NCBI GenBank assembly: GCA_050733695.1
Contig: JBOHTO010000135.1
Coordinates: 1 to 64,000 of the forward strand
Source of the DNA: JBOHTO01 sp050733695
GTDB taxonomy: Bacteria > Gemmatimonadota > Gemmatimonadetes > Gemmatimonadales > Gemmatimonadaceae
DNA length: 64,000 nucleotides
Direction of reading: 5' to 3'
In this document: piece by piece, positions 9,340 to 17,503 of the stretch
Layout: each line of letters starts with the position of its first letter
How positions within the stretch are numbered: position 1 is the stretch's first letter
The notes under the pieces: model-generated
Database searches by the model: none
The model's input: only the letters and a program-made list of their open reading frames with translations
What the model was told of the DNA's origin: nothing
Translations under genes and position numbers: made by a program

Positions 9340-9368
9340 ACGATAAACGGGGCGGTAACTTGACGCAA
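9340..9368 (-). promoter_or_regulatory. Probable sigma-70 promoter of the rpmJ ribosomal operon
   Basis: On the minus strand, TTGCGT (9363-9368) and TATCGT (9340-9345) are separated by exactly 17 bases. They lie about 43 bases upstream of the rpmJ start. No other housekeeping-like promoter was seen in the 80-base gap to the divergent kinase gene. Confidence 0.6.
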
Positions 9369-9378
9369 GGGAACGGGG

Positions 9379-11643
9379 GTGGCCCACTCACCTCCCGGCG
9401 CGTTTCCCCCGCACGCTTGCCCGGTCTGGCCCGCGACCCCAGATTCGATGCGCCACATGCCGACAGAAAACGCAACACCGGCCAATCGCCCTTCGCGCGA
9501 CCAGCCAGGCGCGCCGCCGCATGCCGCGCCTGGCCGCGGGAGTACGGACGACATCCGGGTCGGCTCGCCGGCCGATGGCGCCTGGCTGCGCGCTGCGTTC
9601 GAGCAGGCGGCGATCGGAATCGCGTACCAGACGGTTCGTCAGGAGTGGCTTTCGGTCAACCAGCGCTTCTGCGACATAGTCGGATACACGCGCTCCGACC
9701 TCATGCAGCTCAGACTGTCCGACCTGGCGCACCCCGACGACCGCGCCGCCGCCGAGGAGTTCAACGCCAGGACCTGCTGCGGCGAGCTGAGCGAATACTC
9801 GATCGAGCAGCGCCTCATCCGCGGCGACGGATCCGTCATCTGGGTGCACTTCACCGTCAACGTCGTGCGCAGCGAAACCGGTTCAGCCACGTCGTTCATC
9901 TCGTTCCTCGAGGACATCACGGCACGCCACGGCGTGGAGCAGAGTCTCGCGGAGAGCGAAGCACGATATCGCGGGCTCGCCGAGGCAACGCTGGAAGGCG
10001 TCTTCATTCACGATCGGGGCGTTGTCATCGATGCCAATCCCAGTCTCCTGCGCATGATCGGGATCGATGCATCGGGGCTGATAGGGCTCAACGCGATCGA
10101 TACGCTCCCGGCTCCGGAGTGGCGCGACTTCGTGCGGCGCCAAGTGGCCGAGGGTAACGAGAATCCGTACGAGATCACGGCGCTGCGCAAGGACGGGACG
10201 CGTGTTCCGGTCGAGATCCAGGCGCGCAACATATCGCACAATGGCCGGCGCGTGCGCGTGGCCGCCGTGCGCGACATGACCGAGCGCAAGCGACTGGAGG
10301 AACAGGCAGCACAGCTCATCCGCGAGCAGGCGGCGCGCGCCGAAGCGGAGCTGGCCGAGGCGCGCGCTGCCTTTCTCGCCGAGGCCAGTCGCGAGCTCGG
10401 CGCATCGTTCGACTACGAAACCACGCTGCGCCGGGTCAGCCAGCTCGTCGTACCCCGGCTCGCCGACGGATGCGCCCTGGACGTGGCGCAGGAGGGCGGC
10501 GCGTTTCTCCGACTCGGTTCCACCCACGTCGATCCGGCCAGGGAACCGCTGCTGAGGGAGTTGAGCCGGTTCTCCCCCGGGGATGTGACTCCGGATCACC
10601 CCGTCATGCGAGTGCTGCACGACGGAAGCAGCGTGCTCATACCGGAGGTTTCCGGTGATCTGCTGGATGGGTGGATCATCAACGAGAGCCAGCGCGCCGC
10701 CGTTCGATCACTGGACCCGCACTCGCTGATCTCCGTTCCGCTCGCTGCTTCCGGGCGCGTGCTCGGCGTTCTCACACTCTTCGTCACGGATTCGGGACGC
10801 CATTTCGGCCCCGACGACCTGGCCCTCGCCGAGGAACTGGGACGGCGAGCTGCTCTCGCCGTCGAGAACGCACGCCTTTACGAGGAGGCCCGCCATGCGA
10901 CCAGCGCCCGCGATGACATGCTCGGCGTCGTCGCTCACGATCTTCGCAATCCGCTCAGTACCGTGTTGATGGGGACAGAGCTGCTGCTCGAGGGAATGCA
11001 ACAGGGCGAACACGAGCAGGAGCGCAGCCAGCTCGAGATCGTGCAGCGGGCCGCGGACAGAATGAACCGGCTCATCCAGGATCTGCTGGACGTCAAGAGG
11101 ATCGAATCCGGCAGGCTCTCCATGGAGCGGCGTTCCGTCGCGTTCGAATCCGTCGTGCGTGAAGCCGCGGAGATGCTGCGCCCCATCGCGACCGCTGCGT
11201 CGCTGCGCCTCGACACCGAGCTGCCGGACGATCTGCCATCCATATCCGCGGATCCGCTGCGCATTCAGCAGGTACTGTCCAACCTGGTCGGCAACGCGAT
11301 CAAGTTCACCCCCGCAGGAGGCAGGATCGCGATCCGCGTCGAGGAAAAGGACACGGAAATACTCTGCTCCGTCACCGACACCGGCCCGGGAATCGCTCCG
11401 GACGCAATCCCTCACATCTTCGGCCGCTTCTGGCAGGGAAACGTGACCGATCGGCGGGGCATCGGGCTCGGCCTCGCGATATCCAAAGGCATCATCGAAG
11501 CGCACCGCGGCCGCATCTGGGTGGAGAGCACACTCGGCGCCGGTACCACCTTCATGTTCTCGCTGCCGTTCAGGATTCCCACGACGGCGGAATACGCGGT
11601 CATGACCGCCACGACCGCAGGACGGGAGATCTCAGGCCAGTGA
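9379..11643 (+). CDS. Soluble PAS-PAS-GAF sensor histidine kinase
   Basis: 754 residues with no transmembrane segment, so a cytoplasmic sensor. Domains in order: PAS1 (about 70-185), PAS2 (about 195-305), a short coiled coil, GAF (about 335-500), HisKA with phospho-acceptor H520 in VVAHDLRNP, and HATPase with N-box NLVGN (635-639), G1 DTGPGI (667-672) and G2 GIGLGL (694-699). The GTG at 9379 has an AAGGGA site upstream, but the first 60 residues are Pro/His-rich and ATGs at 9448 or 9457 are alternatives. No response regulator is adjacent, so it is an orphan kinase. Its end overlaps pyrF convergently by 12 bp. Confidence 0.93.
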   Translation: MAHSPPGAFPPHACPVWPATPDSMRHMPTENATPANRPSRDQPGAPPHAAPGRGSTDDIRVGSPADGAWLRAAFEQAAIGIAYQTVRQEWLSVNQRFCDIVGYTRSDLMQLRLSDLAHPDDRAAAEEFNARTCCGELSEYSIEQRLIRGDGSVIWVHFTVNVVRSETGSATSFISFLEDITARHGVEQSLAESEARYRGLAEATLEGVFIHDRGVVIDANPSLLRMIGIDASGLIGLNAIDTLPAPEWRDFVRRQVAEGNENPYEITALRKDGTRVPVEIQARNISHNGRRVRVAAVRDMTERKRLEEQAAQLIREQAARAEAELAEARAAFLAEASRELGASFDYETTLRRVSQLVVPRLADGCALDVAQEGGAFLRLGSTHVDPAREPLLRELSRFSPGDVTPDHPVMRVLHDGSSVLIPEVSGDLLDGWIINESQRAAVRSLDPHSLISVPLAASGRVLGVLTLFVTDSGRHFGPDDLALAEELGRRAALAVENARLYEEARHATSARDDMLGVVAHDLRNPLSTVLMGTELLLEGMQQGEHEQERSQLEIVQRAADRMNRLIQDLLDVKRIESGRLSMERRSVAFESVVREAAEMLRPIATAASLRLDTELPDDLPSISADPLRIQQVLSNLVGNAIKFTPAGGRIAIRVEEKDTEILCSVTDTGPGIAPDAIPHIFGRFWQGNVTDRRGIGLGLAISKGIIEAHRGRIWVESTLGAGTTFMFSLPFRIPTTAEYAVMTATTAGREISGQ

Positions 11644-12336
11644 ATCTCTCACGCGCAACATGGCATCGCGCGGACTCGCAGCGGCGGTCACGCTTCGCCC
11701 GAGAACGACGTAGGTAGCACCGGCCGCGGCCGCGGTCATGGGCGTCACGACGCGCGCGTGGTCGTGTGACTCGTCACCGGCAAGGCGAACGCCAGGCACG
11801 AGGAGGCGCAGGGCATCGCCATGACGTGCGCGTACCGTGGCCGCCTCGTCGCCGGCGCACACCAGACCGTACGCTCCGGCTGCGCGCGCCAGCTCCGCGA
11901 GACGCAGTACCTCGGCGCTCACGTCGAGTGCGCCGGAACCACCGCCGGCGCGCCTTCCCCATGCTTCGCCGAGGGATGTCGCGGTGTGCGACGTGAGGAC
12001 ACTCACGGCGAGGATGCGGCACTCCGTGCCGGCACCGGCGACACCGGCTTCGATCATGGCCCGGCCTCCAGAGGCGTGCACGGTCACGAGCGTGGCGCCG
12101 AGCGCGGCCGCGCTGCGGGCCGCCTTTTCGACCGTGCTGGGGATGTCGTGGAACTTGAGATCGAGGAAGACGTCGCAGCCGTCATCCACGAGCCAGCGGA
12201 CCATGGCCGGCCCCTCTGCCGTGAACAACTCGCTGCCGACCTTGTAGAACCGGCAGGTAGCGCCGAGGAGGCGAACAAGCACGCGCGCGCGTTCCGCATC
12301 CGGGACATCGAGCGCGACTATCGGCGTGGCCCTCAT
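11632..12336 (-). CDS. pyrF: Orotidine 5'-phosphate decarboxylase
   Basis: 234 residues from the ATG that overlaps the pyrD stop (ATGA); the longer reading adds 20 residues with no family match. It decarboxylates OMP to UMP, the last step of UMP synthesis. The N-terminal strand PIVALDVPD and the catalytic DLKFHDIPSTV (Asp-Lys-Asp array) are clear. The C-terminus has the phosphate loop GATYVVLGRSV. It pairs functionally with pyrD directly upstream. Confidence 0.96.
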   Translation of the reverse strand: MRATPIVALDVPDAERARVLVRLLGATCRFYKVGSELFTAEGPAMVRWLVDDGCDVFLDLKFHDIPSTVEKAARSAAALGATLVTVHASGGRAMIEAGVAGAGTECRILAVSVLTSHTATSLGEAWGRRAGGGSGALDVSAEVLRLAELARAAGAYGLVCAGDEAATVRARHGDALRLLVPGVRLAGDESHDHARVVTPMTAAAAGATYVVLGRSVTAAASPRDAMLRVRDSLA

Positions 12337-13298
12337 ACCGGCCACTCGAGCGCGCCCACGAGCTGGGACAGCGAGGCGACACCATGCGAGGTACACCAGG
12401 TCTGCAGGTCCACCACGAGTCGCTCCGGAAGGCGTGGGTCCCGCAGCGCCGCGGTGCCAACTCCGACGAGCGTCGCGCCTGCCAGCATGTATTGCACGAT
12501 ATCTTCCGCCTTCGACACACCTCCCACCCCGATCAGCGGAACGCTCAGCGCGCGCCGTACCTTCCAGGTGGCGAGGACGCCGATGGGCAGAAGTCCCGGC
12601 CCGCTCACGCCGCCGCTTCCGAACCCCAGGGCTGGCCGCCGCGTATCGACGTCGATCACGAGTCCCGGCAGTGTGTTGACGAGAGTGAGGCCGTCGGCGC
12701 CATTGTCCACGGCTACCTGCGCGCTCGCGACGATATCGGGAAGCATGGGTGACAGCTTCACGAAGACAGGGCGTGCGGTCGCCGAGCGTGCACCGCGAAC
12801 AACGTCGCTCAACGCGCGGGCGTCGGCTCCGAACTCCATTCCTCCGGCCTTCACGTTGGGGCAGCTCACGTTCAGCTCGAAGGCGTCGATGCCCTGGACA
12901 TCCGCGAGGCCGGCGACAACGACTGCGTAGTCATCCACGACACTTCCGACGACGTTGACGATGACGCGCGCCGGCGGAACGTTGCGCGCCAGCCATGGAA
13001 TGTCATCGGCGCGGGCAGCATCCAGGCCGGGGTTCGCGAGACCGACGGCATTGATCATCCCGCCATCGAACTCCGCGACGCGCGGCGGCCGCGCCCCGCG
13101 CCGTGGCTCGGGACTCACCGCCTTCGTCACAAGTCCACCCAGCCGGCGAAGCTGCACAACGCCGTCGAGCTCGCGGCCGAATCCCGCCGTGCCCGCAGCG
13201 AGCAGAACGGGATTCTGGAACGAGAGACCGGCCGCATCTGTCGCCAGCGGTTGCCCCTGTGGTTTCCTGTCGCTGGTCTCGCCCATCGGCGCCGTCAC
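12333..13298 (-). CDS. pyrD: Dihydroorotate dehydrogenase, class 1B-type catalytic subunit
   Basis: About 321 residues. It oxidises dihydroorotate to orotate on FMN. Visible motifs are NPVLLAAGTAGFG, the catalytic-loop cysteine in NVSCPN, FVKLSP, and the FMN-phosphate site GVGGVSKAEDI. The class 1 form uses Cys as base; class 1B normally works with an electron-transfer PyrK, which is not adjacent. The GTG at 13298 overlaps the upstream stop (GTGA), matching neighbouring genes; an ATG at 13286 (317 residues) is an equally possible start. Confidence 0.92.
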   Translation of the reverse strand: MTAPMGETSDRKPQGQPLATDAAGLSFQNPVLLAAGTAGFGRELDGVVQLRRLGGLVTKAVSPEPRRGARPPRVAEFDGGMINAVGLANPGLDAARADDIPWLARNVPPARVIVNVVGSVVDDYAVVVAGLADVQGIDAFELNVSCPNVKAGGMEFGADARALSDVVRGARSATARPVFVKLSPMLPDIVASAQVAVDNGADGLTLVNTLPGLVIDVDTRRPALGFGSGGVSGPGLLPIGVLATWKVRRALSVPLIGVGGVSKAEDIVQYMLAGATLVGVGTAALRDPRLPERLVVDLQTWCTSHGVASLSQLVGALEWPV

Positions 13299-14704
13299 GG
13301 AGTTGCAGGTGGTCCTGATCCCGGCGAAGCCCGCGAAGGCCGCCCCGAGTCCGCGGCCGGTCCCGCCAGCGAGCGCAGCGTGTCGGCCATCGCATCGCTC
13401 GCCGCGCGCCATGCTCGGCGCAGAAGTGTATCGTCGCTGCCGAACTCTGCGGCCGCCGCAGGATCACGACCGCGAAGAATATACGCGTAGGGCGAGTCGG
13501 CGTGGAGCGAGAGCACGCGGGCACGGTACACATCCGCCGAGTCGGGTACCAGGTCGGCGGCGGCGAGCAGTGCCTTGGCCGCCAGCGACCCCTCGGGCGA
13601 CAATTGGGCGACGGAGCGCATCAGTGCGTGCGCGACCAGCCGCGCATCCAGGCTGTCGCGCGCCAGCTCCGCGGCGAGGAAGCGCGATGCCCCCGCAGGA
13701 TCGTGACGGGCGTCGAGCAGCGTGATCATGAGCAGCAGGCGCTCCAGGCGCCGCCACGTCGCGCCCCGCGCACCCTCCTCGCGAAAGCGTGACATCTCGG
13801 CGTTCATGTCGACGAGCGAGCTCATGTCGCGGATCGCGAGTGCCGCGAGCCGGGCCAGCACTTCGCTGCGAAGCGCGGAGTCGGCCGCGAGCATTCCCGC
13901 ACGCCTGAGGTGCGCGGCGGCCACACTGTCGCTGCCGCTGCCTTCATTCAGCGCCGCGGCGAGCACGTGCAGTCGCGCGAGGTCGGAGGGGGGAACGCGC
14001 GCGCCCTCGTACCGCCGAACGATCTCCATGACGGCCGACTCCCTCCCGGCGCGCCATATCTCCGGGAGCGCGAGCAGAACATCCTCGGACAGTGCCCCCG
14101 TCCCGGCACCCAGGGCGAAGAGAGACTCGGCCACGGCGTAGTCCTGTCGCGACATCGCCGCGCGCGCTCTCTCCCGCCGCGCGATGTCCGCGGAAGCCCC
14201 GTCGAGGTATGCATCCGCCCTTGCATCCTCGCCCATGGCGCGCGCCGCGCGCGAAGCCCAGAGCGCGGCCTGCGATCGCGACTCACCCGGTGCAGCGCCG
14301 AGAAGCGGTGCAAGTGTCTCTCTCGCACCGGCGTGGTCACCCAGTTCCACCTGACAGCGACCCAGCGCCAGCGTGGCATCGGCGCACCTGGCGTCATCCT
14401 CCCGTGTTTCGGCGAGAAAGAGTCTCAGCCACTGCGTTGCGCGACCGCACTCGCCGGTGAGCGCGGTGGCGCGGCCGGCGATGAACAGCGCGTCCACTCG
14501 CCATCTGCTGTCGGGGTAGCGCACGAGTACGGTCTCGGCGGAGGCGGCCGCCAGCGCGTACGCGGCCGCCGCTGAATCCGCTTCGCCGTCGCGACGCATG
14601 CGGTCGGCCCTCTCGGCGGCCTGGCGCGCGTTGTAGACACCGTTGAAGTATGCGCATCCCGCAGCCGCGAGCATCGCGACGAGCAGGAGGAACAGCCGGC
14701 TCAC
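13295..14704 (-). CDS. TPR-type lipoprotein
   Basis: 469 residues. A signal peptide ends in the lipobox LAAAGC (Cys17), so the mature protein is lipid-anchored outside the cytoplasm. Right after the Cys comes YFNGVYNARQA, a motif I associate with outer-membrane TPR lipoproteins of Bacteroidota-like bacteria. The rest is alpha-helical Ala-rich repeat suggestive of degenerate tetratricopeptides. It starts with GTG overlapping the amidase stop (GTGA). A role in cell-envelope assembly is likely from the context but the partner is unknown. Confidence 0.78.
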   Translation of the reverse strand: MSRLFLLLVAMLAAAGCAYFNGVYNARQAAERADRMRRDGEADSAAAAYALAAASAETVLVRYPDSRWRVDALFIAGRATALTGECGRATQWLRLFLAETREDDARCADATLALGRCQVELGDHAGARETLAPLLGAAPGESRSQAALWASRAARAMGEDARADAYLDGASADIARRERARAAMSRQDYAVAESLFALGAGTGALSEDVLLALPEIWRAGRESAVMEIVRRYEGARVPPSDLARLHVLAAALNEGSGSDSVAAAHLRRAGMLAADSALRSEVLARLAALAIRDMSSLVDMNAEMSRFREEGARGATWRRLERLLLMITLLDARHDPAGASRFLAAELARDSLDARLVAHALMRSVAQLSPEGSLAAKALLAAADLVPDSADVYRARVLSLHADSPYAYILRGRDPAAAAEFGSDDTLLRRAWRAASDAMADTLRSLAGPAADSGRPSRASPGSGPPATP

Positions 14705-15981
14705 GGGGTTGCCGTCGTCCCGACCCGCCTTTCGTAATGCCCGAGATATTCCATCGTCGCATCGGCGATAGCACCGGCGAGAATGCGCTGCTTCGCGGGA
14801 TCGCGCAGGAATGCGGCTTCCTCCCGATTCGTCGCGAACCCGATCTCCACGAGTACAGCGGGCATGTACGCGGTGACGAGGACGCGGAAGCCCGCCTGCT
14901 TCACACCGCGGTTGGGGCCGGGGTGCACGCGCGCGAGGTGCCGCTGGATCGTCGTCGCGAGATCGTTGGACTCGCGCAGGTGCTCGTTCTGCGCCATGTC
15001 GTTGATGATGAAGCTGAGGAGATCGTCGCCGAGCGGATCGGCTTCGGTCTCGAAGCGCACGGCCTCGTTCTCCATCTGCTCCACGCGCTTCGCGTCCTCT
15101 GTCTTCGCCTCGGCGAGGAAGAAGGTCTCGAAACCGCGCGCTTCTTCCGCGTTCCGCCAGCGCGGGTTGGCCGCGTTCACGTGGATCGAGATGAAGAGAT
15201 CGCCTTCGCGCGCGTTGGCGATGCGACCGCGATCGCCGAGCGCGATGAGTGTGTCGGCCGTGCGCGTCATGAGTGTCTCGACACCGCGCGATTCGAGCGC
15301 GGCAGCGAGCCGCCTGGAGACGGCGAGAGTTATCTCCTTCTCGACGAGCGGAGCCCCACCGCGGGCGGTACCATGCGTCCCCGGGTCGGGCCCGCCGTGT
15401 CCGGCGTCGACGACCACCAGGCGATCCGGCGGTTCTTCGGGGGGAGCGGAGGGCGTGGGGGACGCAGGGGACGCGGGGGACGCGCGCGGAACTCGCGATG
15501 AGGCGCCGGGGCCGGCTGCGGGGGCGCTTGCGGAAAGGTGCGCCGGCGGCCGGGAGCGGAAGATAACGGCCCGCAGCTCGCCGCGACTCGCATCGTACGC
15601 GAGTCCGGCTCCGAGACGCGGTGTGATCTCCGAAGCAACGTGAAGCGGAACGTACAGCTCGCCATCGGCCACGAACGGCGCCTGCGTGAGCGGGACTACC
15701 TGCTCGTCCGCGCTGGCGCTGCCGCCGGCGGCTTTCACCGTCGCGAAGGGAACACCATCAGCAAGAATAATCTCCGCCCCCGCGAGCGCGAGCCGGAAAC
15801 GGCCGTGCGAAAGCTGGCTGAACGATGACGGAAACACCGGCTCGAGAAGCGCCGGCCGGAAGACCGGCCCGGCGGCAGTCGGCTCGAGGGGTATCACGGC
15901 CTCGAGCGTGCCATTCTTCACCACGAGAACCGAAGGCGATGTCGTGAATATCTGAAAGACCAGGAGCAGCGCAGCAATCAT
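14701..15981 (-). CDS. N-acetylmuramoyl-L-alanine amidase (Amidase_3), exported
   Basis: 426 residues. An N-terminal hydrophobic segment is followed by a beta-rich domain resembling copper-amine-oxidase-N/AMIN-type wall-binding modules (about 20-145), a Pro/Ala/Ser linker (145-186) and the Amidase_3 domain (188-420). The Zn ligands are visible: H195 in DAGHGG, E214 in LVEKE and H267 in SIHVNA, with the catalytic Glu in VEIGFATN. It cleaves the bond between MurNAc and the stem peptide, probably for daughter-cell separation. It overlaps smpB by 4 bp. Confidence 0.93.
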   Translation of the reverse strand: MIAALLLVFQIFTTSPSVLVVKNGTLEAVIPLEPTAAGPVFRPALLEPVFPSSFSQLSHGRFRLALAGAEIILADGVPFATVKAAGGSASADEQVVPLTQAPFVADGELYVPLHVASEITPRLGAGLAYDASRGELRAVIFRSRPPAHLSASAPAAGPGASSRVPRASPASPASPTPSAPPEEPPDRLVVVDAGHGGPDPGTHGTARGGAPLVEKEITLAVSRRLAAALESRGVETLMTRTADTLIALGDRGRIANAREGDLFISIHVNAANPRWRNAEEARGFETFFLAEAKTEDAKRVEQMENEAVRFETEADPLGDDLLSFIINDMAQNEHLRESNDLATTIQRHLARVHPGPNRGVKQAGFRVLVTAYMPAVLVEIGFATNREEAAFLRDPAKQRILAGAIADATMEYLGHYERRVGTTATP

Positions 15982-16457
15982 CTTGTCCGAACGGCCCTCG
16001 CCATCTCGCGCTCAGCGTCGCGGCGGCGAGCCGTCTCCCGTTTATCGTGCAGCTTCTTCCCCTTGCCCAGCGCGAGCGTGATCTTGGCGATGCCCTTCCT
16101 GAAGTATGCCTCGAGGGGCACGAGGGTCAGACCCTGCCGCTCGATCGCGCCGATGAGGCGGCGTATCTCCCTGCGATGCAGGAGCACCTTGCGCGAGCGC
16201 GTCGGGTCGTGGTTGAACTGGTTGCCCTGTTCGTACGGAGAGATGTGCATGTTGATGAGGAAGATCTCGCCGCCGCGCACTACCGCGTACGAATCGGCGA
16301 GGTTGGCCTTTCCGTTACGAAGTGCCTTCACCTCGGTTCCGGTCAGGACCAGCCCCGCCTCCCACGTCTCGAGTATGTGGTAGTCGTGTCGTGCGCGTTT
16401 GTTCCGCGCGATCGACTGCGGCGCTTCCTCGGGAGGGGTGGGCACGGGTCTGGACAT
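15978..16457 (-). CDS. smpB: SsrA-binding protein SmpB
   Basis: 159 residues. It delivers tmRNA to stalled ribosomes. Family motifs are NKRARHDYHILETWEAG, GTEVKALRNGKANL and a basic C-terminal tail ending in KKLHDKRETARRRD. The ATG at 16457 gives the usual spacing to the core; an upstream ATG at 16484 with a GGAG site is the alternative. It heads an unusual operon with envelope and pyrimidine genes. Confidence 0.96.
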   Translation of the reverse strand: MSRPVPTPPEEAPQSIARNKRARHDYHILETWEAGLVLTGTEVKALRNGKANLADSYAVVRGGEIFLINMHISPYEQGNQFNHDPTRSRKVLLHRREIRRLIGAIERQGLTLVPLEAYFRKGIAKITLALGKGKKLHDKRETARRRDAEREMARAVRTR

Positions 16458-16651
16458 CGAAATCAGCGGGCCTGGTAGCAACATGGAGTCAGCTCCATGT
16501 GCGGGCAACGACAGCATCCTATCACGACGCGCGTTCGACGCCTCGCGTCACCGCGCAACATGCGTATGTTCGCAGGCGGTGGTACCACCGGTACCGTTGC
16601 GCGACGCGCGTTGACTCCGATCACACCCGCGGCTATCATCCCCTGCCTCAC
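16458..16651. other. Intergenic region between smpB and tRNA-Leu
   Basis: This 194-base stretch holds the divergent starts of smpB (minus) and the tRNA (plus). The tRNA promoter is listed separately. I found no convincing minus-strand promoter for smpB and no coding signal. Confidence 0.4.
16611..16639 (+). promoter_or_regulatory. Sigma-70 promoter of tRNA-Leu
   Basis: TTGACT (16611-16616) and TATCAT (16634-16639) are spaced by exactly 17 bases, 12 bases before the mature tRNA 5' end. It is the best promoter match in the window. Confidence 0.75.
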
Positions 16652-16737
<86 letters not shown>

Positions 16738-16830
16738 GTGGGCCGAGCGCGCGCGGCACGGATCGGGAACTCCGGAGCTGCGCGCGTTCCTGTTTCGGGA
16801 TCGTTCGCCGGGTCTGCCATCAGCGCCCGG

Positions 16831-17424
16831 TCACCCCTGCCCCCCGGCCGCGGACGGCGGTATGTCGTCCGGGAGCGTCGCGGCACCGAAGTCGCGCCGC
16901 AGCGCCTCGTTGGCTTCCTCGAGATACGCCCCGACGATCCCGGCCACATGCGTCTCCGCCGGGAGCGGTTCCGCGGGCCGGGTTCGGCCATCACCGGCGT
17001 TGGCACCGGCGGCGAAGCCCAAGAGCACGCGCGCGAGCCGGATGCGCGTCGGTGAGGAACCCCCCGTGGACCGCGCTTCGATGGCGTCGGCGTAGGCGGC
17101 CAGCCGGTCGTTGAACTGTCGCTCCGCCACCGCGCGGCGATCGCCGGCGACATCCGGATCGCGCGCGAAGAAATCGCCGATCCTGCGGGCGACGGCCGCC
17201 GCTGTGCTGTCATCCATGGCGTCACGCTGCGCGGCGAGGCGACCCAGTGCCATGCGAGCATAGCGAAGCTCCCATCGAGCGCGGTCGGCGTCTCCCCGCG
17301 TACCGTGTCTCGCCAGCCAGTCGACGTCCGCGGCGTTCGGCTCCTGCCGCAGCGTGCGCATGTAGGATTCGGCGCGGCGCCGCAGCTCGCGCGCGGCGCG
17401 CCATCTCGTGAGCAGTCCGGTCAC
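16831..17424 (-). CDS. Hypothetical protein, Ala/Arg-rich
   Basis: 197 residues of unknown function. It is strongly helical with a high content of Arg, Ala and Asp and no transmembrane or signal segment. The C-terminal 60 residues include TRPAEPLPAETHVAGIVGAYLEEANE, which may be the conserved core. I recognise no family. It is transcribed alone between tRNA-Leu and aspartase, and an ATG start fits the frame. Coding nature is supported by third-position GC bias and the lack of a competing antisense ORF. Confidence 0.55.
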   Translation of the reverse strand: MTGLLTRWRAARELRRRAESYMRTLRQEPNAADVDWLARHGTRGDADRARWELRYARMALGRLAAQRDAMDDSTAAAVARRIGDFFARDPDVAGDRRAVAERQFNDRLAAYADAIEARSTGGSSPTRIRLARVLLGFAAGANAGDGRTRPAEPLPAETHVAGIVGAYLEEANEALRRDFGAATLPDDIPPSAAGGQG

Positions 17425-17503
17425 CGCACGGCCATCGTGTGGCGGCTTCGTTCAGGACGCGGCTGAGGCATGAGCGCGGCGGAGAACGCGATCACCGGCG
17501 CAG

